This document shows positions 1 through 14,900 of a stretch of DNA of 64,000 nt, one piece after another (the first letter of the stretch is position 1; each line of letters starts with the position of its first letter). The DNA is taken from contig JAFCMP010000533.1 in assembly GCA_017506865.1 (NCBI GenBank), forward strand, positions 248,001 to 312,000, read 5' to 3'. The stretch comes from Tribonema minus (Eukaryota > Sar > Xanthophyceae > Tribonematales > Tribonemataceae). The notes under the pieces are model-generated. The model was not told the origin of the DNA, did not search any database, and saw only the letters and a list, made by a program, of their open reading frames with translations. The position numbers and the translations under genes were made by a program.

Positions 1-440
1 GCACCTGATACTCCTCCAGCTCTCGGCACTGCGCATCGGCGACCTCCTCCCGACTGTGCGTTCAGGCAAGCCCATTGTTGACCCTGCAGCGCACCTAATG
101 CTCCTTTTGCTCTCGCCTCTACCCTCCTCTCGGCTGTGTGTTCACACAAGCCCAAAATTGACCTTGCAGCGCACCTGATACTCCTCAAGCTCTCAACGCT
201 GCGCTTCGGCACCCTTTTCCCGACTGTGTGCCCATGAGAGCTTTCTTCACCAGGCAATGGCACTACCTACTAACTCTGCAGCGCACCTGATGCTCCTCCA
301 GCTCTCGCCGCTGTGCATTGGCGACCTCCTCCCGACTGCGCGTTCTGGCGACACTAGTCACCACTATTACCTACCAACCCTGCAGCGCACCTGATACTCC
401 TCCAGCTCTCGGCGTTGCGCTTCGGCACTGTCCTCCTGAT
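1..440 (-). repeat. Exon-edge echoes: 3' edge of WD40 exon 33, five copies
   Basis: GCGCACCTGATACTCCTC-like units start near 1, 88, 170, 281 and 384; each equals the last exon bases, CAG-GTGCGC donor and nearby intron of the real exon end at 553. Confidence 0.88.
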
Positions 441-3400
441 TGTGTGCCCACAAGAGCGCCTTTCACCAGGTAATATATCACGAGGTAATACATCACGATA
501 GCCCATTTCACCTGGTAATGAATACATCACCGACACCAACCCTGCAGCGCACCTGATACTCCTCGAGCTCTCGGCGCTGCGCTTCTGCGACTTCCTCGCG
601 CTGCTGCCGCGCGCGCCCGTCCTCGCTGCGCGTCATGCGCTGGCTGCCGCTGCCGGTCTCGTCGTCGTCCTCGTCGCCCTCAAAGTCGTCATCCATGCCC
701 ATCTGCGCACGATAAACACGCGCCACAAGGAAATGAAATTTAGGAGAGATTGTTAGCCTGCTGCCAGAAATTGCACCACGAGTAAAGGAAAAATTCAGGA
801 GAGGCGGTTAGCCTGTCGCTGGCCTTTGTGCTTGGCAGTACGTATCCTATGATTTTCAGTTATTTCCTGCTGCAGTGAACACTGAGGTCTGCTGTAGTGG
901 TGGTGGTGCTGTCAAGGTCGTCGTCCACACCCATCAGCACACACAAAAGACGCGCCACAACACAATAAAATTCAGAAAAGGTGGTTAACTAGTTGTTGAA
1001 CTTCGTATTTCGCAGCACGTTGTCTAAATTATAAAGAGGCGATCAGCCTGCTGCTGGCCTTTGTGCTTCGCAGCACGTTTTCTATTTTTTCAGTTTTTTT
1101 GTCCTGTTGCGCTTGACATCGTGATTGAGGTATACTGTGGTAATGATGCTGCCCACTCAAACAGCCACATCGCAATTGTTCATGTGCAGCCTCGCCACAT
1201 GAACTCTTTCAGCTTATGCACAAGGGGACTTCTGCTCAATTTCTGAGCCACTGATATTGCAATTGGACCACCAAAGTTCAGGTAGATGTATGTGCAAAGT
1301 AGCCCGTTATGTTGCCGGTGCAGTTGAAGGCAGCTGCCGGCCGCTTCATGATTTGAATCCTTTGCAGATTGTGCTGACGGCGTCAGCATACCGACTGCAG
1401 TTGATGTTTCGAGCGCCTGTGACCGAGTGTACTGAGATCTGTGCAAAAATTTGTTGCTGGCTAGATTCTCAGAATACTGACTTGACGGCAAGTGCTTTTT
1501 CGAGAGCTTATGGCCAACTATACTGAAACCTGTACAGTCACGAAAACCTGTACAGTTGCGTGTTGCTGGCCCAAGATTCCAACTGCAAGTGCTGGTTCAA
1601 CTTCAACTGCCTGTGGCAGAGGGGTACCTCGTCATCCTCGCCAGCGCCGCCAAAGTCATTGGCTTCCTCTGGCAGCAGCCAGGTGCTGATGCGGTACACG
1701 TCCCATCGCGCCGCCTGCAGCACGCGTCATGTTTTATTGCGGCTTCAGAAAAGTGTGGTGAGTAGTGTGTGGAGCCGACAAGGGGTGTCATCAGCCATAT
1801 ACAAGAGTATTCACAAAGTGTGCCGTGGCTTTTCGGTGCCTCTGGCACTGGGGGGCAAGCCATCTGCCACAGCATGGACCGGAGTGACGTTTTGTAAAAA
1901 TGAGCAAAGAACTGTGCGCGAAGCTACGAAAAACACTCACTTTGCAATGTGAAGCTTGCAAGCTAAAAGGCCTTCATGAAACCAACAGCACAACAATTGC
2001 AGGTACTGCTAAAAGAACTGCCGCAGATATCTCACAAACTGGCCTTAGCTCGACATCATTTTGAAATGGTGCATCTGCAGCAGCTAGCTATAGTTCTTGA
2101 AGTTGTAAATATGGACAGATAGATCCTGCTGGCACTGCCAAGATGCAGGAGCACATCTTGAACTGCAGGCAAGTCCTGTTGTCCAGTCACGCTAACCCTG
2201 ACCCCCTCACGCTAGGTCTAGCGTGTATCTTATCATAGTACAGCATACGCTGTGTCAGCCTCCCACACCATAGCGGCCACCAACTGAAACCGCCGACAGC
2301 CTCAGCGGTTCGCAGTTGCAACAGTGACTAAACGCGATTTATCAGCGCTCCTTGTGTCCAAGTCAGTATCTCAGACTGAACCTACAACATGCTCTGCACA
2401 AGCTCACCTCACAACCGAAACACCAGGCGCATCAGTGCTGGGCTGAGTCCAACTGTGACGACCGCATTCAGTGAAAAGAACCAAGAGCAGCCCGGAACTG
2501 TCACACCTCCTACGCTGTGCTGTCACACCTCTGTGTGAATCACACCATCTGCTGAAATTCGGAGTTAACATGTTCATCTTGGTGAGGCAATACTGAGTCA
2601 GGAATACACACTGGCACCCGGACAGCTATCAGCGCACCTGCCCAAATGTCCCAATGTGACAGCCCGTGTCGGTCCAGAGGTGCACTTCACAATCCTCGCC
2701 GGCTGTAATGAGGATGCCCAGGGTGCCATCATCGGGGTCACTCGCGCCCACGGTGGCAAACACGGAGCGCCGCCTGACGTCGCCCCATACAATGCTGTTG
2801 ATGCAGTCTTCGTGAGCCTGCAATGACAAAGCCGAGGGTGTGTGATGGGCTTACTACTAGTGATTAGAGTTGTACTTCGTATTGTGTTTCTTAGCGCGGC
2901 GACCTCAGGCAAGTGCAGTCAATGAGGTGCAAGTCTGCTGCGGGGGCTGTGCCCCAGGTGATGCTGTTGATGCACCCTTCGCGAGCCTGCAATAGCAACG
3001 CCGAAAGTGTGTGATGAGCGTACTACTAGTAGTTAGTGCTGCTCTGATTCTACGTCGCACGTGCAGTCAATGAGGTGCAAGTCTGCTGCCACCAGGCGAT
3101 GCTGTTGATGCAGCCTTCGTGAGCCTGCGATGACGAGGCCGGCGGTGTGTGGTTAGCGTAGTGAAGGTTGCTGAGTTTTGGAGGTCGTTGACCTTGTGCA
3201 AGTGCACTCAATGAGATGCGAGTCTGCTGCAGGGGCTGTGCCCCAGACGATGCGATTGATGCAACCTTCGTGAGTCTGGCACAGCAGGGCCGAAGGATGT
3301 GATGAGCTGTGCTTGATGACTTAAGTTTATTACTTCGCTTGAAGTTATTGTGTAGTTGCTGACATCATGCAAGTGCAGTAAATCAGGTGCAAGACTGCTG

Positions 3401-6400
3401 TGAGGGCTGTCCGGTTCATGCACGTCTGCGCAACGCCTCACTGCACCTCACTGCACAGCCAGGGTGTCACACAAAGCAAGACTAGCTGTTCGCAGCACCG
3501 TACTACAGTAACACTCACGGTGCCATAGCTTCAGCTCTTGTTTAGGCACCTTGAATAAATATGTAATACTGTTGTCACAATGCTCAGGTGCTGCGCACCG
3601 ATCCAAAACCTTGCTCAGGTTATATACCTCACCCCTGATCCCCCCCCCATAACTCTGTTGTCTCAATGACACCCTTCGTCTATGCCAAATCCTTGTGCTC
3701 ACCCCCCAACCTTAGCCCTCAGTTGCAACAAGGTCTTACCTCCCACTCCCTCGTTGCCGAGCACAGCCTGGCAATGCCGCCACCCGCAGCATGCGCACCC
3801 CTGCATTCGTACGTAGATGTACACAAATGCGAGGGACAGTCACCGATGTCATGACAATCACCTTTTCTTGACTGCCGGCATGCTAAGTGGTGGATGTGAC
3901 CACAACGCTCAGTAGCTGTAGTCCGCAGAGTGCGTTAAAGTACAAGTCCATGAGTTCACATTCGTTGTCGCGCGCTGACGTCGGAGTGGCGAGGAGACGC
4001 AAGTGCGCTTGTGTTCTAAGCAGAGAGCATACACGCCTCAACATGCAGTGAATGCAAAGCCATTGACGATGAGCTTGGATTGTTCCTTGGGCTTGCGCAG
4101 TTGGCCTGCTTGTGACCTGAACTGTGCGTAAAGCATGAGGCTGCGCCTTCACTGCACAACTGATATGAAAGCGAATGCGGTCAACGCTGCCATGCTTGTG
4201 ATGCAAGGCACGCCTGGTGCTGGACAGAAGTGGCCCTAGCTGATTACCGTGCGCCTGGCGCAAGCAGGCTTCGGCGCTCACAGAGCACGCATCCTACGAG
4301 CATCACGAGACTCCAATAAACACTGCCGACAAGTAGTACGGGTATGCGACCGGAACTTCATTATAAGCGCTCGCTGAGCAGTGCCAGTAGGCTTTAGAGG
4401 CATCAGGGCCCATGGCTAACCAATACACTCTGCCGACACGCGCAGATACGTGTGTCGAGCCTCATGGAAAGCTCAGGGTTAGGCTGAGAAGTGACGTATC
4501 TGGATGATGCTGCGACGCTGCTGCCGATGCCGAATGCTGCATCCGCACCTGAGCGCTGCTGCGCATCCGCGCCACCGCTCACACAGCACGCATCCCACAA
4601 GCATCATGAAACACCAATCAACACTGCCTACGCGCACAAGCACGCGCCTGTCAATGAGGTTTCACTTGCGCGTGCTCGTGCGTGTGGGCAGTGTTGATTG
4701 GTGTCTCATGATGCTCGTGGGATGCGTGCTCATTGACACAAGTACGCAATTGGTACCTCATTGAAAGCGCTTACTGAGCAGTGACATACCTGGACGATGC
4801 TGCCACGCTGCTGCCGATGCCGAACGCTGCGTCCGCGCCTGAGCGCTGCTGCGCATCTGCCGCCAGCGCCTTCTTTACGGACTCCCTGGACACGCTCATG
4901 AGCTGGCTGCCGCCTGTGCATACCAATAAAGGGTGACAACGCATCGTGCATGCAGTGAGACATGCAAGCTCGCACGCGTTTGCACGGCCGCGAAGAAGGG
5001 TCTGAGGATGGCGCGATACAGGACGATACTGTCATGCGGATGAGTGGCAATCGGCAAGGGCTAAGGTTAGAATGTAGGCGCTGACACACACACACAGGAG
5101 ATTTTGAGCACTGCTGCCTGGCCTCATCACTCTCCTCAACCAAACGTGCCCCCGCAAGTGCTGCTGTCGTTACTTGCTGCTCATAAGATTGCTGCACTAC
5201 CGCTACAATACATGCGCAAACACGGCCTAACCGCGCACCTTCCGCGTCTGCTGCCCCCGCGTCACTGCTCATCTTGGCCAGCAGGCGCTCCACGTCCTCC
5301 CTCTTGTTGGCGCTTCCGCCGCCGCCAGCGCTGTTGCCGCTGCCGCCGCTGTCCTTGGCGTTCGCAGCAGCGGCGCCCCTGCGCTTGGCCACCTGTGAAT
5401 AAAACAAAGCGGCAGCATCATGCGCACAGTACAGTGGTTTACTGTCCTTGGCGTTTGCTGCAGCGGCGCACCTGTGCTTGGCCACCTGCAGACAAAATGC
5501 AGAGGCAACATGGCGCGCACATTGCGGTATTTCAATGTTCGATGGCTTGCCTTGACGACTGAACTGGCCACCTGCAAACAAAATGCAGTGGCAGCATCGC
5601 GCACACATTACAGTGGTTTGATGCCTGATGACTTGCCTTGACTACCACCTTGCGGTGGCAGAGACTTGTGTGGGTGGGAGATGCGCGGGTAACGCTCGCA
5701 CGGTTATGAACTGCATGTGCAAGGTGAAGCTACCGCGTCACCTGCATACCTGTACAACTTCAAGGCCCACTTGTAGGATGGCTTCACTGCTAGCGTTACG
5801 CCTTGTCCGGCACAACAATCAAGCATCACTACTGCATCACTCATGAACATCGAGATGATGCGCAGCCCTTTTTACAACTGCGGACCGCACACGCACCTTA
5901 GTCGCGAGCGTGACGGTTCCCAAGTCGCCATAACAGTACCTAATGAATAGGTAGGCACTTGAGCACAAAGACTGTACGCCACTCACAAAAATCAACAACG
6001 TGCAGCCCTTTCTATGACTGTGAACAGCACACGCACCTTTGTTGCAAACGTGACGGTTCCCAGGTCGCCCAGCTTCCACGCCCTGATGTAACCGCCGCTG
6101 CACGCGGTGAACAGCATGGAGCACTGCCCCGCAGCGCCGTGCGGCGCGGACGCGGCAGCATCGCTCGACGCTAGATCGCACGCCATGGCCGTGATGCCCG
6201 CATTGTCGGGATGGTGGGCCTGCAGCGTGGCAGCGAGCAGCGAAGTGAGGCGGCGGCAGTAAATACAACAAGGCTATCCTTGACAAGCATCAGACCCTTG
6301 CCAATTCGGTCATGTCATCATTGGGGCAGGGGCTGGCGTAGAGGCGAGCAGCGAAGTGAGGCGGCGGCATTAAATACAAAGTGTACAAGGCTATCCTTGA

Positions 6401-9400
6401 CAAGCATCAGACCCTTGCCAATTCGGTCATGTCATCATTGGGGCAGGGGCTGGCGTAGAGGATCTTGGCGTACAAAACGTGTAGCGCGAATGCTAGGCTG
6501 CACTGCAGCACCAGCGCCCAGGCTCGTTTGGCGCAATGCAGACAGGATAAAACCGTAGGAATAGAGTGGCGACAGATGGTGGCAGCGGTTCTGATGAGGG
6601 CAGAAGAAGCAGAGTTAGGGTAAGGGTCAGGTTGAGCAGCGCTCGACACAAGATCGCACGCCATGGCCGTGATGCCCGCATCGTCGGGATGGTGGGCCTG
6701 CAGTGTGGCAGCAAGCAACCGCAATTGACGGCGGCAGTGAGTGGCGAGAGGCGGCGGCAGTGGTTCTGATGAGGGCTGTATAAGCACACGGAGAGGAGAT
6801 CAGGGCATTGAATTCCGGTGGCTGAAGAAAACTGATGGACGAATACCGCTCCACCTCACAGTACCACACATAGTACACTGAGGTACTGACCGATGCATTG
6901 CTCTTTGAGTCACTGCTCCTTGTCTAGCTCGTTGCGCTAGATTCTTTCAATGCTGTCTAATGCTTGGCGCGTTGGTGCCAAGGTCACAGCAGTGGCGCAG
7001 ACCAGCAAGTACCGCGTACATGGGCCTGTCACAGAGTTGTGAAAACACAGAAACAATATTGTGGGCGGCAGTTGATGCCAAACTCATTCGACATTCGTAT
7101 GCTCATGAGCAGTACACCGTCCATGCTGATCATAGAATGCTGCAGACCTATTGAGGTGGGGTGCATACTGGACCGTGCTAAGCGGTACTCAAGCGCTTGA
7201 AGCTCTGCAACCTATAGATACGCCTGGATCAGCCAAGCACATGAAACTTTAAACAAGTATTGTAGGCAATTGATGGTCACTTAGCTTAGAGCAGTACCCA
7301 GATGTTCAGGCATAGCCCCCCCCTCCCCCCCCCCCCCCTGCCCCCCCTCACAGCACACGTCCTCATCACCCCCAAGAACTCACCTTGAGGCCAAAAAGAC
7401 ACGCCCCGTCGATGCAGTCCCAGAACAGCAGATCCCCCTTGGCACCCGCGCTCACAAGCACATGGAACCGCGGCAGGAATAGCAAGCAGTCGATGGCGTT
7501 GGCGCCCCGACCCACTGCGGCGGCCAGGTTTTTGCGGCCGACGGACTCTGCAGGGGGGCGCCTGGGGGGCAGCTCCACTGGGGGTTCCACGCCGTGACCT
7601 GCCGTTGATCAAACGCATGGGGTATGTTGTGATGGCTGACAGGATGGATCAGTGTGCGGGTGGCAGAAGTTCCGACGTCTGCTAGCGATTTTGACGTCAA
7701 CATGCGGATGTTGTCGCGCCCTGAGCAAGGATGAACGAATAGTACATTATTCGAAGCAATGCAAAGCGCTCAGCAAGAACGCAGTTCAAAGTACATAAAG
7801 CAGTGGCAAGCTTGACATCAAGCATGTGAGCTTTTGCGTGTCCTCAGCAAGCAGCAACACAGGGTCTTTCGACCTACGGACTCTGTGGAGGGGCGCTAGC
7901 TCCCCTGGGCGTTTCTATCCATGCCCTACCATTGATCCTTCACGTGTGGTCAGAGCAACCGGTGACGGACCCTACAAGTGAATGCATGTGCGGGAAGCGG
8001 GCGCTGGGGCCGCTATGCTGAGGGCACCGCGCCATGTCCTGCTGCTGATGACATAGGAATTGTACTTAACTTGGCAAATTGGTGCATGTGTAGCTTGCGG
8101 AATGCTGCCACACTGTGATCGCAGACTAACGGATGCAGCGTGTGGAAGGCTATGGCATTTTGAAGGCACACAGATGTGCCAGGGAGCCCAAGAAGGGCGG
8201 GCTGTTTGGCACACAAAAATGCATACCTCAACTTGAAGTATGAGACGTCACTTGCCTGTCTCAGCATCGGCGCTCACCAGAAACCCCCTTCGGAAACCCC
8301 CACCCCCTCCCCCCCCTGCACTGCCACTGGGGGGGCGTGCACGGGCCACGTCGTCTGAGCCACCGCTCAAAACTTTGGCAGCAGAGCTGCCACCATTCTG
8401 TTCGCTTTCGCCACCGTCACTTTCCGGCAGCGCATCTAGTGCGCATTGTTTTGCAGGAGCTTCGGCGACCGGAGGAAGCAGAAGGGGGTTGTTGACGGAG
8501 ACCTGGTGGGAAGGGGGCGGATGGAGAAGGGCGGAGGGGGAAAGGGGGAATTTGCTGGTGATGATGCTGCTGCGCTATAGCAGTGCGCTAACGACTTTGA
8601 AGTACACACTCTTGATGTTTCTGCACTCGTGAAGTACGATGAAGCGTGCGCCTTTGGCAGTGCAGGCGGTGGACATCAACATATGCGGTTGAAACACAGC
8701 CTAGCAGCACGACATGTGCGGGTGCAAGACAGTGCTAGTTGTGCTACCAGCCTGGCAGCACTGCCTTGGCATCAGCTCCCATGCCTTCACTGTTGACATC
8801 TGGACCCTGTGTGCATTACAGGCACAAACATTGCGTTGGCAGCGTCATGTGCTGTGCGGTTGACTTCGACCATCTCCAGAATGAAAAATTATGGTCCTGC
8901 TAAGAAACATTTCTCAAGTCACCGGCATGAGTGCTGCAGCCGGCAGGAGCTTCTGCTGCTAGGAAGGCACTGAGCTGTCATCATGCTGTAGTGCAGATTC
9001 GAGCCAACTCAATTGTGATCACTTGGCCAGCAAAAAGCTTTAGAATTGTGACGGCTCAGGCAAGCAAACCGCTCAGGGTTCTACCATATAGTGTCATGAT
9101 GTAAAGTGTTCGTCGTCATACAGAAACTGCCCATCGATCAAACTTTGAATGCTGAAGCACTTGATACTTCTCAGAGCCAATGCTGTAACGGCACATCCGC
9201 AGTAAAGCATGCACGGCGCAGCCAACAACGGTTTGCTGGGTGACGGCGCAGCTGTAGCACGTGCAGCACACTTCAAGAATGCACACAACTTCAACTTGCA
9301 TCTGCTCCAGCTTCAGCAATCCTGTCACACATGGTGAACACACAGTCACAATGCAGCTGGGGCCTGTTAGCAGCCAGGTTCATGGACTTGAAGTTGCAGT

Positions 9401-12400
9401 TGAAATTGAACTTCATGGAGCATAACAGCGCTCGGCTCCCTCACCTTGCGTGTGGGCATCGCCGCTGCAGGCGCCGCCGCCGCGCCTGCGGCAGCACCCT
9501 CATCACTGGTCATAACAGAATAGAGAGCATGGCGCCAGTAGTGAGTGTGCTGAAGCGTGCTGCCGTGCACTGCGGTACGCGTGATGCGTGAAGGGCGCAC
9601 AGTGTTGCTGGCAACGGCACAATTATTGTTTGTGATGCTGGACAATTTGATGCTGCTGGTGAGATTGTCAAGGCTTGCAGCGTGGACCACTGCGCGCCGG
9701 ACGTGCATTGCTGTTTGACTCATGAAACGGGTCACAGGGCGACTGTTTGAGCGGCCGTAAGCTGCCAGAGTCACCGTCTGCATCTCGTCATTTGCTCCAC
9801 GCAATACGCCGCATGAAGCAGCAACAGCGCCCATTATACGTTAACCTTCTTGTACTGATTGTCTACAGTGTCGTGACTCATTGTAATGATATTGACAGCC
9901 ACGGACACTCGCAGTGGCAGATGCCCACGCTAGCATTTGGAGCCATATGCGCCCTCTAAATCAAAATCAAGGCCCCAACTGTTGGTGCTTGGGCGCTTGT
10001 CAAAGAGCCGAGGCGAGGTCGCTGTTGTACTTCGCCAACCAATGACGACAGCGTGCTGCTCGATGAAGCCCCCTGCCCATGAATGCACACCGACACAAAT
10101 ACCCATACCTTGCATCAAGAGAATGATGATGCCGATGCCAAGCAATTATTATTATACTTTGCCAACCAATGACTATGGCATGCTGCTCGATGAAGCTCCC
10201 CGCCCTTGAATGCACAAAAAGCAAATACCATACCTCGCATCAAGCGCCAAGCGGCGGCTCCAAGACTGCATGCTTCATCATGCGCAAGCGAACATGATCA
10301 AAATTCAACAAGAGCTGCATCCACATCAAATAAGCACTGCTCGTTCACCTGGCAGCATCGCCGCTGGCTGTGTCCCCGTCGCTCCTGCCCGCCGTCACCG
10401 CGGCGCCATCGGCAGCGCCGCCTGTGGTCAAGAGCTTGCCGCCACTGAGGGCGCTGGCGGCAAGCGCTGCTGCAGCCTTGTTGGCATCCTCCGCTTCGTC
10501 GTCGGAGTCCTCTGCGGCCCGCAGCCACCTTTGCGTATAGCAGATAATTGCGGATTGATGTTTCGATACTAAGAAGCGCAGATGCAGTTTTGGGTGATGA
10601 ATGGAAGGTATGGCGCCTTGTATGGTACTCCAGGGGCAGTGGTACGTTGGGGGTGGTGTTGGGTTAGGGTTAGGGTTAGGTGCAGGGTTAGCGTTAGTAC
10701 TAGGCCATTATCGTCATCGGCGTCCTCCGCAGCTTGCAGCCACCTGTTCAGCGAGTACAGTGTTGCTCGGGTCAAGACTCCGTCTTGAGGGGGTCAAAAC
10801 CGTGTACTTTCTATAAACGCGGCCTGTCAGATGAGGTGCAGAAAGCGGTGGCCTAAGCGGTGACATGGGCCAACATGGTGCGCGAGGCTGGCGGCGAGCG
10901 CTGCTGCAGCTTTAATGGCGCCCTATGCTCCGTTGTCGGAGCTCGCTGCGGCCCTCAGCCACCTGTTCAGCGAATAGAGCACTGCTCAGTTCAAGACTGT
11001 GTCTCGAGGAGGGTCAGGCGGTTTAAATGTCATGTGCTTCGAAGCATGACGAGTAGGGTTGCAAAAAAACGTATTTGGCCTCACAAATACGGCGTACTTG
11101 GGGCGTATTTGGCAACCAGGAATACGTCGTGAGCAAACTTCAACATGATAATATGCTGCGTGAAGGGCGTATTTGTGGGGCATGCGGCATGTCTGCTCAA
11201 TTCCGAGCATACAGTCTGCCACAAAAGGGGCACTTGAACTCCAAAATGAACTTCAAAATACACTTTTTTGCAACCCTATTGACAAGTGACTATGCTGATT
11301 GACTGGGCATACAGCACTGTGTGGGATACATGGCGGGTGGTTTGTTACTGCGGCAGCCTGGCGTACCATGCCATCAGTGCCGCTGTGAGGCAGATATGTA
11401 TCAGGGCTTGCTGGAACTGACAGCCAGGTATTGCACTTCGAAGTGTAAATCCTTGCCAAAGCACTCTGTTCACATGTGCCCCCTTCTGCCCCTCCGTGGG
11501 GCACCTCCAAGTCACCCATTACCCTAACCATTTTAGAGTCTGTGCCCGCCATCACCCTAGTCTATTTATGCAGTCCGCGTGTCGACCACGACAACCACCG
11601 CACCAAATCACAAGAAGAAAGAATGCTTCAAGTTGAAGTAGGAGTGTCACCTGCCCCCCTCGGCGCCTCCGTGCGCGGCTTCGTCCATGAACATGCCCTT
11701 GGACGTGAAGCCGCCCAGGGAGGATATGTCGTCGGCCTGGTCCCGGACCTGCAGAATAAATGTTCCAGTGTAAGTGCTCAGCACATATGAATGATACTTG
11801 ATTAAGCGTTCAAATATCGGTGCTCAGCACACATTAATGCTGATGATTGATTGAAACGCATGTTCAGCAAGCAAGACAATGATGTCCTGCCAAGTACTCT
11901 TGCACAAAAGTTCAATCTACTTTTTAACACCAGGTTCGAGTCAGGGCTAAGGATTTGTGTACCTCATGCTGCTGGTCAGATGACATTTGATTGAATTAGT
12001 CAGCATAAAATGCAGCTGTGTAGAGTCATATTAAACTATCACTCTCTCCTTGAAGTTGTTTCTCAACACAACTTTACTCAACGACGCATAGCGCCCCAGC
12101 AGTGTAGCAACTCAGCGCTTTAAATATACTACTCCAGAACTGCTCAAACTCGGAATAGATGCAGGTACCTTCGCAACACACGCTGACAGACAATCTCACC
12201 CGTATGGCCGTCGATTTGAACATTCATGATATGCCTGCAAGGTGATAATTTTTTCACTCAAGCACCTACCTCTTGCTCTGCGGGCCTGAGGCGCATACGC
12301 ATACATGAGATGCCTGCACAGCTATGAATTGTTCAGTCAAGCACCTACCTCTTGCTCTGCGGGCCTGAGGCGCATACGCATACATGAGATGCCTGCTCAG

Positions 12401-14860
12401 CTATGTATTGTTCAGTTAAGCACCTACCTCTTGCTCTGCGGGCCTGAGGCGCATACGCGGCCGCCCCGTCTCCCCTCGCCACAGTATAACTTCGCCATCA
12501 AAACTGGCGCTGGCCAATTGCAGACCCCCACACCTGAACTCACAAGTGAATAGCCAAAGCACAGCACAAGGGACTGAGTGTTCATCTTCCACCATGCTGG
12601 TGTATCCTTTGCTGGAAAATGTCGTCCAACTGGTAAGATACAGCAACAGTTACTGTAGTTGGTGGCAAACATCTAGACCAAGTGGCCAGATCTCCACACC
12701 TGCATTTACTAACGTGATGATTGGGACCAAAGCACCAGGGAGACAGGGGCGTGTATGCAATAGAATGTGAAGGTTCTGCAGGGAGATGCGAGGTGAACAG
12801 CCGTGAAGCGGATAGCTTGATGTCTAGCACGGGCCAACAAGGCACAAGGGATCAGATGACAATGAATCACCGCCTACTTAGTGCTTCGTTTGCCAATAAT
12901 CATCTCACAAGAGGTGGGATGTGTGGCAGCTGGTGACGATGGCTTCTACATCTAGGCTATGTGTCCAAGACCGTCTGCTATAGATGGCTTGGTGTGATGA
13001 GCTCTTCTGCACACAAGACCTGTGCATGTGGCGCACAAGCACAAAGGTACGAGGGGTATGGGGGGTTGGGTTGTCAGCTCGTATTTTGCTTGCGTTGTGA
13101 GCAAGCAGCATCGAGGTCTGCAGTGTGCCTAGTGTAGCATGTAAAGCCCGCTCAAACCAGCAGATTGTCACACTCACCATGCCAGCGTGAGGATGTCTGA
13201 GCCGTGGCCAGCAGAGTTTAGGGCTGATAAAATATCGTCGTCATCATCGTCATCTACTGCGTTGCCGTTGCTGGCGTGATTGATGCCAGCGTCGTTGTCA
13301 CTGGGGACCGCTGCCGAGGGTGCCGTGGCAGGCATGACCTGTCCAGAAACGGATTAACATGCGGCGCTCAATTATATGGAGAGTTGAAGTAGGGTAAGGT
13401 TTGGGGGATAGGGATAGGGGTAGAATGAGGGCTGACCCTAACTAGAGCTCTGTTGAGGGTCGTAGAACACCTGCAGCGGTTCACTGTACAATAAGTTGAA
13501 CTTGTGTACATCGAACATTGCGTGTACAAGGGCTGCGGTTACAATGCTGGGGGTTCATTTGTTGTGGTGGCCCGCAACAATGGGTCACGCACGGCTTGCA
13601 CAATCAGTGCATGCATGCCGTACCCGACCAGTCTGAGGGTCAGCGCTGCACTTGCCATCACTTTTGGATACCAATGCTATGTACATGCAGGTAATTTTAC
13701 GTCGTTGCGTGCATGGGCGACTTAAAACTGTGATCATGAAGCTGCATGAATCCAGGCCTTCTCAATCATGAATTGTGCAGATCCAGAGATCAACATGCGT
13801 TCCATTTGTGCGTGCTTTCTCAAGGAGCACTAGCAGTTGTGTGTGGGCTATCGTCATGCGGAGGGCTGACAGAGGTGATGAGTCATGCAATCGACGCCTG
13901 TGTCACATCCCAGCAAGCCGCTTTCCAACACCTGCACAGCAAGTACACGCGCAATCCACACTTCACACAACATGACCACTGCGTGCCGCATCTCTCTACA
14001 AGAAGAGGCTGCAGCGCTGAGTAGACGCAGAAGGAACTAGCAAGATGCATAAAAAGCATGTCACACGTCTACATCAGCGTCTTTCACACGTATCATCACC
14101 GCGCCCATTGGCTCTACTGCGAAGCGCGCAGACTCACTCTACCAAAAGCCCATTGCTAGGTTCCTCACTGCCAGCGGTAAGGCCAGGGGGTTTGTGAGTT
14201 GCGCCAACATGTACGTGTCTGCACCACTGCGCGCGTGTGAGACTTACAGCCCACGGCGGTAGCCGTTGGCTCTGCGTACATTTGCGACGATCGTCAATTG
14301 CACGCAGACTCAGACTGAGACTCACTCTGAGCGGCAGCGCGAGTGGCTCGTCGATCACGTCGGCGTACACACGTATGCGTCCGTCCCAGCTGCAGGCGCC
14401 CACTAGCTTCACCTCCACCTGCGGCGTCACACATGCCGTACTTCAAGTGACTCAAGTTGTACGTCAAGTGACTCGTGTGCCCAACAGCGCTGAGCAAGGG
14501 CATAAAGAGATCGTGGAGCGTGATTGCTTGACCGATGGGCACAAGTCCCGGCTGTGAGTGCTGATGAGCTGTGCTTCCACCTGAATTATGGCCATACAAT
14601 GGTAGTGCTGAGCTATAGTCTCGTACAATATACAAGTACAACAAGTCATACATGGCATGAAAATACACCCCACAGCTGTGAGTTGTTAGGATCTGCGCAA
14701 ATACCTACTTAGCTCATCTGAACCGGTCCTTACCTGCAGCTACAGACAGTCAGTACACTCCCCTCAAAGTAGTACAATTTCTTCTCGTTTCATGCCAGCA
14801 AGAGTGTAGCCACCAGCTGGTGCATTTACGGGATGCCTGCAATCACTCGACACACACACG

Positions 14861-14900
<40 letters not shown>

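Larger units (their letters stand above)
2818..4789 (-). other. Long WD40-gene interval with an unplaced exon
   Basis: Between exons 30 and 31. It holds the echoes at 2950-3290 and 4488-4572. The phases of the flanking exons require an extra coding exon of length 1 mod 3 that I could not place. A segment near 3541-3510 reads QELKLWH and is WD-like, but its phase does not fit. Confidence 0.5.

Noticed and set aside
3510..3575. Possible exon reading VPKQELKLWH
   Set aside because: WD-like ending, but neither entry nor exit phase fits exons 30 and 31, so I could not place it.
4730..5608. 292-codon minus-strand ORF
   Set aside because: It crosses two real exons in mixed frames and several introns; exon frames with splice sites explain the coding signal better.
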